Part shown: one piece after another, positions 6,333 through 14,288 of the stretch | Layout of the letters: every line of letters starts with the position of its first letter | Numbering within the stretch: position 1 is the stretch's first letter | Source of the DNA: Alcaligenaceae bacterium UBA6179 | GTDB lineage: Bacteria > Pseudomonadota > Gammaproteobacteria > Burkholderiales > Burkholderiaceae_B | NCBI GenBank assembly: GCA_002422175.1 | Contig: DITR01000002.1 | Span: forward strand, 1 to 23,234 | Direction of reading: 5' to 3' | Length of the DNA stretch: 23,234 nucleotides | The notes under the pieces: model-generated | What the model was told of the DNA's origin: nothing | What the model saw: only the letters and a program-made list of their open reading frames with translations | Database searches by the model: none | Made by a program: the position numbers and the translations under genes

Positions 6333-7763
6333 GTGAGTCGCTTTTCTTTCACTGCGTTTACACGCAAAAAAATAATGCCCAGTTTTGACCTCAAAGGCGG
6401 GTTTGAGAGTCAGCTTGTTCGATCAATCTCTTTATTCAATTTGATCATGCTGGGTGTAGGCTGCACACTTGGTACAGGTATCTTTTTTGCACTGACTGAA
6501 ACGGTGCCCATTGCCGGTCCTGCAGTGGTTATTTCTTTTGTTTTTGCCGGTATCACAGCCGGTCTAACAGCACTTTGTTATGCAGAGGTGTCGGCTCGCA
6601 TTCCAGTTGCAGGCTCTGCATATACCTTTGCTTATATGACTATGGGTGAAGCAGCTGCTGTATTTGTCGGGTCGTGCTTAATTTTAGAGTGGGGTATTGC
6701 CGCTGCGGCTGTTTCAGTGGGGTGGAGCAGTTATTTAAATGAACTCATCAGCATCATGTTTGGGTTTGAAATACCTGCCGCGCTAAGAACTGCACCGTTT
6801 TTAGCCAATGGTAAAGACTTTACTTTAGGCGGTGAAGGTTACATCAACTTACCCGCTGTTATTTTGGTGTGGGTATGCGCGCTGTTGTTATTGCGCGGTT
6901 CGAAAGAGTCAACAACAATTAATACCCTCCTAACGCTTACCAAAGTCACTATTTTATTGCTTTTCATTTTTATTACCATTCAATCTTTTAATTTTGAAAA
7001 TTTTCACCCCTTTATGCCAAACGGTATGCAAGGCGTGGGTGCCAGTGCAGCAATCGTGTTCTTTAGTTATATTGGGTTAGATGCCATTGTGGGGGCTAGC
7101 GAAGAAGTTCAAAACCCCTCACGTAATATTCCACTCGCAGTCGTGATCGCCCTTCTTATCGTGACTAGCGTGTATATATTAGTTGCTGTCAGCAGTTTAG
7201 GTGCTCAAGCTGCACCTGATTTTGTTGGCCAAGAAGCGGGTTTGGCCGTTATTTTAGAGCGTGTTACAGGGGGAGGTTGGGCTGCGGCTCTCATGTCTGT
7301 GGGGGCTGTTATTTCAGTGTTTAGCGTTACCCTTGTTGCAATATTTGGGCAAACCCGGGTGTGCTTTGCTATGTCTCGAGATGGTTTGCTGCCCAAGTTT
7401 TTTAGCCAAGTTCACACGCCTACAGGTGTTCCCAGGGTCGGCACACTCATTTCGGCTTTACTTGTGACCCCTTTAGCTGGTTTTATGCCTAGTCACTTGC
7501 TCTGGGGCATGGTCAGCATGGGTACTTTAGTGGCATTTTCTGCTGTAGCGGTCAGTTTAATGATTCTTAGGCACAAGCACCCCCAACCTACAAAGGGCTT
7601 TCGGGTACCTTTTTACCCATTAACACCCATTTTAAGTATTTTGGCGTGTGGCTATTTAATTTTTAGTTTGACTGAGACAGTTTTTATTACGTTTGGTATC
7701 TGGGTCTTTATCGCAGCGTTGTTATATTTAACGCAGGGCATTAGGCACTCAAAGCTTGCTTAG
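6333..7763 (+). CDS. APC-superfamily amino-acid permease (CAT/YhdG-like)
   Basis: 476 residues with about 12 predicted membrane segments. The first segment carries GVGCTLGTGIFF (42-53), the unwound-helix substrate-binding motif of APC transporters. It is followed by IAGPAVVISFVFAG, a YAEVSARIPVAGSAYTFAY block (95-113), and EEVQNPSRNIPLAVVIALL (257-275), all typical of cationic/general amino-acid permeases of the CAT branch. Length matches bacterial members. Expected role: proton-coupled uptake of amino acids; the specific substrate cannot be read from sequence. The start is GTG (6333) with GGCGG just upstream. An internal ATG at 6375 lacks a ribosome-binding site and would remove the basic stretch FTRKK that usually precedes the first helix. 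No partner genes. Confidence 0.92.
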   Translation: MSRFSFTAFTRKKIMPSFDLKGGFESQLVRSISLFNLIMLGVGCTLGTGIFFALTETVPIAGPAVVISFVFAGITAGLTALCYAEVSARIPVAGSAYTFAYMTMGEAAAVFVGSCLILEWGIAAAAVSVGWSSYLNELISIMFGFEIPAALRTAPFLANGKDFTLGGEGYINLPAVILVWVCALLLLRGSKESTTINTLLTLTKVTILLLFIFITIQSFNFENFHPFMPNGMQGVGASAAIVFFSYIGLDAIVGASEEVQNPSRNIPLAVVIALLIVTSVYILVAVSSLGAQAAPDFVGQEAGLAVILERVTGGGWAAALMSVGAVISVFSVTLVAIFGQTRVCFAMSRDGLLPKFFSQVHTPTGVPRVGTLISALLVTPLAGFMPSHLLWGMVSMGTLVAFSAVAVSLMILRHKHPQPTKGFRVPFYPLTPILSILACGYLIFSLTETVFITFGIWVFIAALLYLTQGIRHSKLA

Positions 7764-7944
7764 GTTTATTAAATTGCATGACACATTGCAGTGCTCGCCA
7801 CAACTAGATGGCGCTTGCATAAAGGCCGACTAGAGGAATAATATAGCCACCGCAGGTGTCTTAAATACACCAAAATGGTGCAAATAATAATGACCTAGTC
7901 GATATCTGCGGCTGACGACTTGGCCTAGTGCTTAGAGATTTTAA

Positions 7945-8895
7945 ATGAACCTAAAACGTAAGATTTCTATTGTTGTGCCTGTTTATAACGGAGCAGCAAC
8001 GATAGGTCGGTTGGTCAATGAAATTGAGCGTGAGTTAGCGCAAACCAATGATTTAGAAATGATCTTAGTCAATGATGGCAGCACACGCGACAATTCTGAT
8101 GAAGTCTGCACGCAACTTGCTGCTGAAAAAAACTGGGTTGTCTACATTGACTTGTTTAGAAACTTTGGCGAACATAATGCTGTGATGGCGGGCCTTAACC
8201 ACAGCACAGGCGACTATGTTGTCATTATGGATGACGACCTTCAAAACCCCCCTTCAGAAGTGATCAAACTTATCGACGAGCTCGATAATGGTTATGACGT
8301 TGTTTTTTCTAGATATGCATCGAAAAAGCACGCTTTTTATCGCAACGTAGGTAGTGCATTTAATAATTTTGTTTCAAGCCTTGTGCTTAAAAAACCCCGC
8401 AATTTGTATTTGTCTTCGTTCAAGGTGATGAGCCGACCATTGGTAGAGCAAATCATTCAATATGATGGCCCTTTCCCATATGTTGATGGGCTGATTTTGC
8501 GCACTACACAGCGTTATTCGACGGTTGAAGCCATACACTTAGCTAGAGAGGTAGGGCGTTCGGGCTACACCCTCGGTAAGCTCGTGAGTTTATGGCTCAA
8601 CATGTTGACAAATTTCTCAATTTTGCCATTACGTGTTGCAACGGTGGTTGGTTTTATTTTGGCTGCCGTCAGTGCTGTGGCCGCTGTTGCTGTCGTTATT
8701 GAAAGGTTTACCAACCCTGATTTACCGACAGGTTGGGCTTCAGTCATTGCGGTGGTATTGTTTTTAGCGAGTGTGCAACTGGTTGCCATGGGTTTAATGG
8801 GTGAATATTTAGGTCGTGTATTACTAAAACTTAATAAGTTGCCCCAGTTTTCAGTGCGTAAAATTATTCGTAAAGCAACTGAGGTTGAAACGTGA
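7945..8895 (+). CDS. Family 2 glycosyltransferase, polyprenyl-phosphate sugar synthase type (GtrB/DPM1-like)
   Basis: 316 residues. The GT-A domain begins with ISIVVPVYNGAATIG (8-22), has VNDGS (42-46), FRNFGEHNAVMAG (71-83) and the metal/nucleotide motif MDDDLQNPP (95-103). The C-terminus has two membrane helices (about 228-252 and 264-290) followed by a basic tail. This layout is that of GtrB, ArnC and DPM1-like enzymes, which load a sugar from a nucleotide donor onto undecaprenyl phosphate on the cytoplasmic face. It starts at ATG 7945 after TTAGAGAT and is first in a four-gene unit; its TGA overlaps the GTG of the next gene (GTGA). The neighbours argue for glycan decoration of the surface rather than protein glycosylation, but acceptor and sugar are unknown. 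Confidence 0.92.
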   Translation: MNLKRKISIVVPVYNGAATIGRLVNEIERELAQTNDLEMILVNDGSTRDNSDEVCTQLAAEKNWVVYIDLFRNFGEHNAVMAGLNHSTGDYVVIMDDDLQNPPSEVIKLIDELDNGYDVVFSRYASKKHAFYRNVGSAFNNFVSSLVLKKPRNLYLSSFKVMSRPLVEQIIQYDGPFPYVDGLILRTTQRYSTVEAIHLAREVGRSGYTLGKLVSLWLNMLTNFSILPLRVATVVGFILAAVSAVAAVAVVIERFTNPDLPTGWASVIAVVLFLASVQLVAMGLMGEYLGRVLLKLNKLPQFSVRKIIRKATEVET

Positions 8896-9887
8896 GTACC
8901 TATGCAACGTTTTATCAGGGTAAGCGTGTATTAGTTACAGGTGGCTTAGGGTTTATAGGCAGCTCGCTTTCGATGGCATTAGTTCAAGCCGGGGCACAGG
9001 TTACTGTGCTTGACTCGTTAGTTGAGCACCATGGTGGCAATTGGCAAAACATTAAAACCATACGTGATCAAGTCGAAGTTAATACGCACGACATGCGGCA
9101 ATTTGCTGATGTGTGTGAGGCCGTTAAAAACAAAGATTATATTTTTCATCTGGCGGGTCAAGTTAGTCATGGTGACAGCATGCGTGAACCGCTGTCTGAC
9201 TTACAAATAAATTGCGTGTCAAGCATGAATCTGGTTGAGGCATGCCGGCAATTTAACCCCAGCGCCATCACTGTTTACACCTCGACACGACAAGTTTATG
9301 GGGTGCCTATAAGTTTGCCTGTGCGTGAAGACCACCCTGTTTTACCTGTTGATGTGAATGGTATTAATAAATTGGCTGCTGAGTATTACCATTTGTTATA
9401 TCACCGTGTTTACGATGTGCGCTCAACCGTTTTGCGCTTAACAAATACATACGGCCCGCGCTTACAAATTAAAAATGATCGCCAGGGTTTTATTAGTGTT
9501 TTTGTTCGTAAATGCTTAAATAACGAACCCATCAAGATATTTGGTGATGGCACACAGTTGCGTGATTTTAATTATATTGACGATGTGGTTGATGCATTGC
9601 TTTTGTCTCTAGCCACACCATCTTGTTTAGGTAAGGTTTTTAATTTGGGTTCAAAGCAGCATCAAAGCGTGCTTGATTTAGTCAAAATTTTGCAAAAAAT
9701 TAGCGCTGTGCAATACGAGATTGTGCCTTTTCCACAAGATAAAAAGCTAATCGATATAGGCGACTACTATGGTGATTTTAGTGCCTTCGTTGAGCGTACT
9801 GGCTGGCAACCCAAAGTTGATTTGGCAGATGGTTTAAAACAAACCCTTGAATATTTTAAGCAATATCGAAGCGATTATTTATCATGA
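8892..9887 (+). CDS. NAD-dependent epimerase/dehydratase (extended SDR), nucleotide-sugar enzyme
   Basis: 331 residues. The Rossmann motif is VTGGLGFIGSSL (15-26); D41 should bind NAD ribose, HLAGQVSH (86-93) and YTSTRQVYG (129-137) follow, and LRLTNTYGPR (181-190) lies in the substrate side. The usual catalytic YxxxK reads NGINK (156-160): lysine is kept, but Asn sits where tyrosine is expected. I recall a whole subfamily with VDVNGINK, so this is probably subfamily chemistry rather than decay. Role: makes or modifies the sugar nucleotide for the adjacent glycosyltransferase; the product is unknown. GTG start, sharing GTGA with the GT2 stop, hence translational coupling. Confidence 0.9.
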   Translation: MSTYATFYQGKRVLVTGGLGFIGSSLSMALVQAGAQVTVLDSLVEHHGGNWQNIKTIRDQVEVNTHDMRQFADVCEAVKNKDYIFHLAGQVSHGDSMREPLSDLQINCVSSMNLVEACRQFNPSAITVYTSTRQVYGVPISLPVREDHPVLPVDVNGINKLAAEYYHLLYHRVYDVRSTVLRLTNTYGPRLQIKNDRQGFISVFVRKCLNNEPIKIFGDGTQLRDFNYIDDVVDALLLSLATPSCLGKVFNLGSKQHQSVLDLVKILQKISAVQYEIVPFPQDKKLIDIGDYYGDFSAFVERTGWQPKVDLADGLKQTLEYFKQYRSDYLS

Positions 9888-9898
9888 TTAGGCTTTGA

Positions 9899-10306
9899 AT
9901 GAAGCAGATACTGCGTCAATTAATTGACTCACGTTTTTTAGTCTTTCTGATTGTGGGTGGCTTCAATACGCTCTTTGGGTACGTTTTATTTGCTTTGTTT
10001 TTTAAAGTTGGGCAACTGCACTACACCCTCGCACTGATGTTGGCTTATGCCGTTGGTGTCTTCTTAAGTTATGCCACGCATAAGCGTTTTACCTTCCAAC
10101 AAGTCAAAAATCAGGGTAAAAGCTTACCCAAATATATCAGTTCATATGCTGTTATTTTTATACTCAATTCTCTTTTTTTAAGTTTACTTGTTGAGGTTTT
10201 AACACTTGACCCGTTACACGGCCAAATGATTGCGATTGTTGTGATCACCCTCTTGTCATTTGTTATTCAGAAGTATTGGGTTTTTGCGGTGCCACATGAT
10301 CGGTAA
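9899..10306 (+). CDS. GtrA-like membrane protein (putative flippase)
   Basis: 135 residues with four membrane segments (about 13-34, 40-58, 79-101, 108-127). The N-terminal FLVFLIVGGFNTLFGYVLF (13-31) and YATHKRFTF (58-66) are GtrA-family hallmarks. Known family role: flipping undecaprenyl-phosphate-linked sugars to the periplasmic face for O-antigen or wall-polymer glycosylation. It follows the SDR gene after 11 bases and pairs with the GtrB-like gene at 7945. Its last 11 bases overlap the start of the methyltransferase gene in another frame. Confidence 0.9.
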   Translation: MKQILRQLIDSRFLVFLIVGGFNTLFGYVLFALFFKVGQLHYTLALMLAYAVGVFLSYATHKRFTFQQVKNQGKSLPKYISSYAVIFILNSLFLSLLVEVLTLDPLHGQMIAIVVITLLSFVIQKYWVFAVPHDR

Positions 10307-11162
10307 ACGTCATGAATACGACATCATGGCCGCGGTTGAGTCGCAGCATTGGTGGTATAAAACCTTGCATAGCCAAGTGATTCAGGCGATACAAAAGTAC
10401 AGTAACGTGCAACAGCACTTAAATCACTTACAGCATATTCATGGCACACAGCAGATTAGCGACTCAGCGCCTTTCAATGATTCACAGTTGATCATTGCAG
10501 AGCGAAATAATAAATTATCTATTCTTGATGCGGGTTGTGGTACAGGTGGTCTGCTTATGGCGTTAAAGCAGGCGGGGTTTACCCACGCTCAAGGCTTTGA
10601 TTTATCAAGCGATGCAGTAGCACATGCCAAAAATCGGGGTTTAAATGCAAAATTAGGTGATTTAAATCACCTGTCACAGTTTGCACCACCTCAGTCTTTT
10701 GATGTGATGATAAATAACGATACGCTCTATCATTTAACGGTTGACCAACGCATCGAGTTTTTTAAATCTTGCTTAAGTTTGTTAAAACCAAATGGCATCA
10801 TGATTATGAATGTACCGGCCTTAGATGCTTTTAAGGGTAACCACGATTTAGCAGTCGGTATTACTGAGCGATTTTCTAAAACAACACTTTTGCCATTTAT
10901 TAAAAGAAATGGTTTTGAGGTGATTCAAGCACGCTACTGGCCCTTTATACTGTCACCCATAATTTGGGCAACACGTGTGGTACAAAAAAAAATGCGTCGT
11001 GCCGTTGACCATTCAGCGGTATATAAGTCTGATTTGGCGTTACCCAACCCGTTAGTCAATCAGGTGTTGGGCAAACTTTGTGCGGCTGAGCGTGCAGTAT
11101 CTCTTACGACGCCTTGGGGCAGCTCTTTATTTTTAGTTTTACAAAAAAACAATCATTTGTGA
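10296..11162 (+). CDS. Class I SAM-dependent methyltransferase
   Basis: 288 residues from the ATG at 10296, which gives the family-like N-terminus GKRHEYDIMAAVESQHWWY. A longer frame from a TTG at 10260 is less likely, since it would lie deeper within gtrA. Motif I is ILDAGCGTGGLL (76-87), with an acidic residue on the next strand (GFDLSSDAV), then FDVMINNDTLYHL, and a post-core segment NGIMIMNVPAL. Residues about 35-72 form a polar, His/Gln-rich stretch before motif I that is longer than usual. Role: transfers a methyl group from SAM, perhaps to a sugar or lipid-linked glycan given the neighbours; the substrate is not readable. Overlaps gtrA by 11 bases and the convergent GT-C gene by 10. 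Confidence 0.88.
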   Translation: MIGKRHEYDIMAAVESQHWWYKTLHSQVIQAIQKYSNVQQHLNHLQHIHGTQQISDSAPFNDSQLIIAERNNKLSILDAGCGTGGLLMALKQAGFTHAQGFDLSSDAVAHAKNRGLNAKLGDLNHLSQFAPPQSFDVMINNDTLYHLTVDQRIEFFKSCLSLLKPNGIMIMNVPALDAFKGNHDLAVGITERFSKTTLLPFIKRNGFEVIQARYWPFILSPIIWATRVVQKKMRRAVDHSAVYKSDLALPNPLVNQVLGKLCAAERAVSLTTPWGSSLFLVLQKNNHL

Positions 11163-12790
11163 ATGGGTTGCATATTAATTAAGTTTCTTAAGTCTGCACC
11201 ACTGACACAACAAAATTGCCCTTGCTGCTTTGCTAGGGCTTTGGTTTCTTCAGGTAAGTCAATGCAACGAGTCACTAAACCACCGGCCTCTCTTTTGCTC
11301 ATGGTTTGTGCAAAGCTTGCTTCTATACCCCACCAACCAGAACTGTAAGTTAAAAAAATCGGCTTAGGGTGTTGATAGAACGCGGCATAGGTCAAAAACC
11401 CCAGCGCTAGACTCGGTGTGTTGGGTTCAATGTTGCATTGTGATTTTGCAAAGCGTTGTAATGCGTCAATATCGAAAGGTTCGCCTTGAGCTTGAGTTTG
11501 CTGCCATATTTTTGCTGGTGTAAAAAAGAGTTCATAACGCACATAACCGCTCAATATGGCTGCCATCAGCAATATAGGTAATACCCAACCAATTAAACGT
11601 TTGCTCCAAACTTGCTCTGAACCCTTAAAGGTATAAATAGCGATAAGAAGTAAAAGTGGCCAGATCAGCGTTGATTCGTAAAAATTTTTAGCTGTTTGAA
11701 AACTCATGATGACCATGAGTGACAGCAATAAAAATACTGCAATGGGCCAGTAATGTATGCCGCGTGGCTTTGCATAAGCATGGTGTGCAATATTTAAAAA
11801 TATGATTATTACCACCAATGCAATGGGCAACCATATTATAAATTGTGAAACCCAAGCTATTGATATTTGATTAAATGCAGTTTCAACAGGTGGCAACCAG
11901 TCGCTAATATATGATTTCTTAAACGCCATTTGTGAAACGTATTGCGTTGAGTGTTGAAGGTTGGTTAATACACCATCAATAAATACAAATGGCTCTTGCC
12001 ACAATTGTTTTGGTCGCAGTGTTAACCTTTTCAACATTTCGCTTAGCCCTGAAAATTCCTCGCAGGCTGTACGTAAATACCAAATATGTTTTGTTTCAAA
12101 CGCTGTCCAGCCCATAACCCCAAGCAGCGGCAGGCCGGCTGGCCACCACCTGACACAGCGCCACCACGCTAACAAAATGAGCGGAAAGAAAAACAAGCCC
12201 TTGGGGTGCGTCGCAGCCATAAGGCAACTGAACAATGCAAAAAGTGCAGTGATGAGGGCTTTACTAAAGTATGTTTTAAGCGGTCGAGAATCGAACCAAA
12301 GCGTGATCAGCAGCAAGATAGTGAGCCAAATCAGCAAGGGTTGCTCGGGCCTGTTGAACACCATAACGAACGGGGTCACGCCGAATGAAAAAAATGCGGC
12401 AATCAGCAGGCTGCATGTTAACCATGATAGTTTGGAGGTGGTACGTAGTATGACGACCCAGCTACTCATGAGAGCAACAAACCCGAGCCACCCCATGGTG
12501 CGCAGGAATGCTGGGTTGCTGGCATCACCATAAATCACGCTATCGAGCCAAAGCATGGGGTACCAGGTGAGTGGTATATCAAGCCAATAGCCCTGATTAC
12601 ACTGTGCAAATAAATAGACTATTTTGCCTTGATCAATAAATAGTCGGCTGCTTAATAGCTTCCAGGCGGTTTCATCTTCGTAAATGGGTACATAAAACGC
12701 CATCCAAAGTGACACAGCAAAGCTGGCTGTAAACAGCAAAGCGATGATGACAAACAAACTTTGTTTGGTTAGCAAACCAGTGGGTTTCAT
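11153..12790 (-). CDS. Polytopic membrane protein, GT-C glycosyltransferase-like
   Basis: 545 residues. One N-terminal helix (about 11-34) is followed by YEDETAWKLLSSRLFIDQGK, then roughly ten further membrane segments to about residue 430, and a soluble C-terminal domain (about 435-545) with several cysteines (FCCVSG). Acidic residues (E38, D39, E40) in the first periplasmic loop are the hallmark of GT-C transferases such as ArnT and the PMT/GT39 families, which use polyprenyl-phosphate sugars. I do not recognise a named family beyond that. It converges with the GT2/SDR/GtrA/methyltransferase unit and overlaps it by 10 bases, so it is a good candidate for the enzyme that uses the flipped lipid-linked sugar. 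The ATG has no strong ribosome-binding site. Confidence 0.75.
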   Translation of the reverse strand: MKPTGLLTKQSLFVIIALLFTASFAVSLWMAFYVPIYEDETAWKLLSSRLFIDQGKIVYLFAQCNQGYWLDIPLTWYPMLWLDSVIYGDASNPAFLRTMGWLGFVALMSSWVVILRTTSKLSWLTCSLLIAAFFSFGVTPFVMVFNRPEQPLLIWLTILLLITLWFDSRPLKTYFSKALITALFALFSCLMAATHPKGLFFFPLILLAWWRCVRWWPAGLPLLGVMGWTAFETKHIWYLRTACEEFSGLSEMLKRLTLRPKQLWQEPFVFIDGVLTNLQHSTQYVSQMAFKKSYISDWLPPVETAFNQISIAWVSQFIIWLPIALVVIIIFLNIAHHAYAKPRGIHYWPIAVFLLLSLMVIMSFQTAKNFYESTLIWPLLLLIAIYTFKGSEQVWSKRLIGWVLPILLMAAILSGYVRYELFFTPAKIWQQTQAQGEPFDIDALQRFAKSQCNIEPNTPSLALGFLTYAAFYQHPKPIFLTYSSGWWGIEASFAQTMSKREAGGLVTRCIDLPEETKALAKQQGQFCCVSGADLRNLINMQPIHK

Positions 12791-13124
12791 TTGAGGACTA
12801 ATCGTTTTTATATATAAATATTTTATTGTTGACGATTAATAAGATCGTTAAACCGTTTGGGTATGCGTGTAAAAATGAAATTATCATTCATTTTAGCGGT
12901 TGTTGCGCTTTAATGAGGGTCTTTCACATTAAAAAATTGATCTGAAACTTAATTTACTAAAATACAACAGATGTTTTGTTTAACATGCCGTATATGCTCT
13001 AGAGTAATGCGTCTGTTCCCAATTATTAAACTGTTCTTAAAAGTACTTGGGTTTGTAGAATGTGAAGTAAGTTTTTAAAACCGTGTCATGCCTTTGCACG
13101 GTGATTATTGAAGGAGCTATACCG
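12791..13124. other. Divergent intergenic region between the GT-C-like gene and mscS
   Basis: 334 AT-rich bases with no convincing gene. It holds an 8-bp inverted repeat AAAATGAA (12872-12879) / TTCATTTT (12887-12894), a 7-bp one TAATCGT (12799-12805) / ACGATTA (12832-12838) next to the GT-C start, and a leader hairpin ACCGTG (13080-13085) / CACGGT (13097-13102) before mscS. The opposed starts mean it must carry promoters for both genes. Confidence 0.6.
12980..13008 (+). promoter_or_regulatory. Possible promoter of the mscS / DUF3422 unit
   Basis: TTAACA (12980-12985, five of six to the -35 consensus) and AGTAAT (13003-13008, four of six to -10) are 17 bases apart. The leader would be about 110 nt and include the ACCGTG/CACGGT hairpin. 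Found by eye only. Confidence 0.35.
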
Positions 13125-14288
13125 ATGCAAAACCCGATGCAAAACATCAATTCCCAGTTTATAGAATTTTGGAATATTTTTTTAGAGGTCTGGAAAACGG
13201 GTGTGTTGGGTTATTCCATCGGTCATGTTTTGCTAGCGGCGGCAATTTTTTTGGTTTTCTATACGCTCAGGGGTTTGTTTACCAAACTCGTACTGGGCGC
13301 ATTGCGACGTTGGGTGGCAAAAAGTAAAACGACGCTTGATGACCAGCTTGTTGATGTGTTGGCTGGCCCCATTCGCTTGCTATTTGTCGTGCTGGGTATA
13401 TTTTTCGCTTTAAATGCAATTGATCTCAAAGGTATGCCCGACCAATTGGCCAATAACTTAGTCAAGTCTTTAGTTGCTTACGTCATTTTTTGGGGCCTTT
13501 ATAACAGCATTGTGCCCATGAAACAGATCTTAAAGCGGCTTGAAAAAGTTTTGTCTGTTGAAATGGTTGCATGGGTCATCACCGGCTCACGTTGGGTTGT
13601 TGTGGCGGTGGGTGCGGCAACCATATTGCAAATGTGGGGTATTCAGGTTGCCCCAATTATTGCTGGTCTAGGTTTATTTGGTGTAGCGGTCGCATTGGGC
13701 GCGCAGGATTTATTTAAAAACTTAATTGGCGGTCTGTGCATACTAATTGAAAAAAGGTTTCATATTGGTGATTGGATCTTAGCTGAAGGTGTTGTGGAAG
13801 GTACCGTTGAACACATTGGTTTTCGTTCAACCATGGTGCGTCGCTTTGATGCCTCACCTGTTTATGTACCCAATCAAAAGCTGTCTGACAATGCCGTGAC
13901 GAACTTCAGTAACATGACTTATCGTCGTATCAGCTGGGTAATCAATCTTGAATACCGCACGACGCTTGAGCAGCTTCGAGCCATAAGAGACCAAATTCAA
14001 CAGTATTTAAATACTACGCCTGATTTCGTACAACCCCCTAAAGCCTCGTTGTTTGTTAGGGTTGACAAGTTTGGCCCCAGTTCAATTGATTTAATGATCT
14101 ATACCTTTACTTATACTAAGGTATGGGGTGAGTGGTTGATATGCAAAGAAAACCTTGCATACGAAATTAAAAAAATTGTTGAAAATACAGGTGCTGGGTT
14201 TGCATTCCCAAGTCAATCTGTTTATGTTGAATCGTTACCTGAAGCCGGTTTTCAGGGGCACTTACCCACATTAACTGACCCAAAATAA
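13125..14288 (+). CDS. MscS-family mechanosensitive ion channel
   Basis: 387 residues from the ATG at 13125. Four N-terminal membrane helices are followed by the pore helix GLGLFGVAVALGAQDLFKN, rich in the Gly/Ala packing pattern of MscS TM3, and then the cytoplasmic beta domain (IGDWILAEGVVEGTVEHIGF, VPNQKLSDNAVTNFS). Role: opens under membrane tension to release solutes during hypo-osmotic shock. An AAGGAG ribosome-binding site (13111-13116) lies 8 nt before this ATG. That makes it much better than the in-frame GTG at 13083, which would place the site inside the gene. TAATG coupling with the next gene. Confidence 0.93.
   Translation: MQNPMQNINSQFIEFWNIFLEVWKTGVLGYSIGHVLLAAAIFLVFYTLRGLFTKLVLGALRRWVAKSKTTLDDQLVDVLAGPIRLLFVVLGIFFALNAIDLKGMPDQLANNLVKSLVAYVIFWGLYNSIVPMKQILKRLEKVLSVEMVAWVITGSRWVVVAVGAATILQMWGIQVAPIIAGLGLFGVAVALGAQDLFKNLIGGLCILIEKRFHIGDWILAEGVVEGTVEHIGFRSTMVRRFDASPVYVPNQKLSDNAVTNFSNMTYRRISWVINLEYRTTLEQLRAIRDQIQQYLNTTPDFVQPPKASLFVRVDKFGPSSIDLMIYTFTYTKVWGEWLICKENLAYEIKKIVENTGAGFAFPSQSVYVESLPEAGFQGHLPTLTDPK

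Noticed and set aside
7796..7813. CGCCA/TGGCG hairpin after the permease as a terminator
   Set aside because: Only 5 bp, with no U-tract on either strand; no convincing terminator was found there.
7945..11162. Glycan cassette as a recent horizontal island
   Set aside because: Base and codon use look like the neighbours by eye, and there are no integrase, IS or flanking repeats; transfer cannot be shown here.
11961..12533. Long plus-strand frame (190 codons) opposite the GT-C-like gene
   Set aside because: The minus strand encodes a clear polytopic membrane protein over the same bases; the plus frame shows no domain and looks like a shadow.
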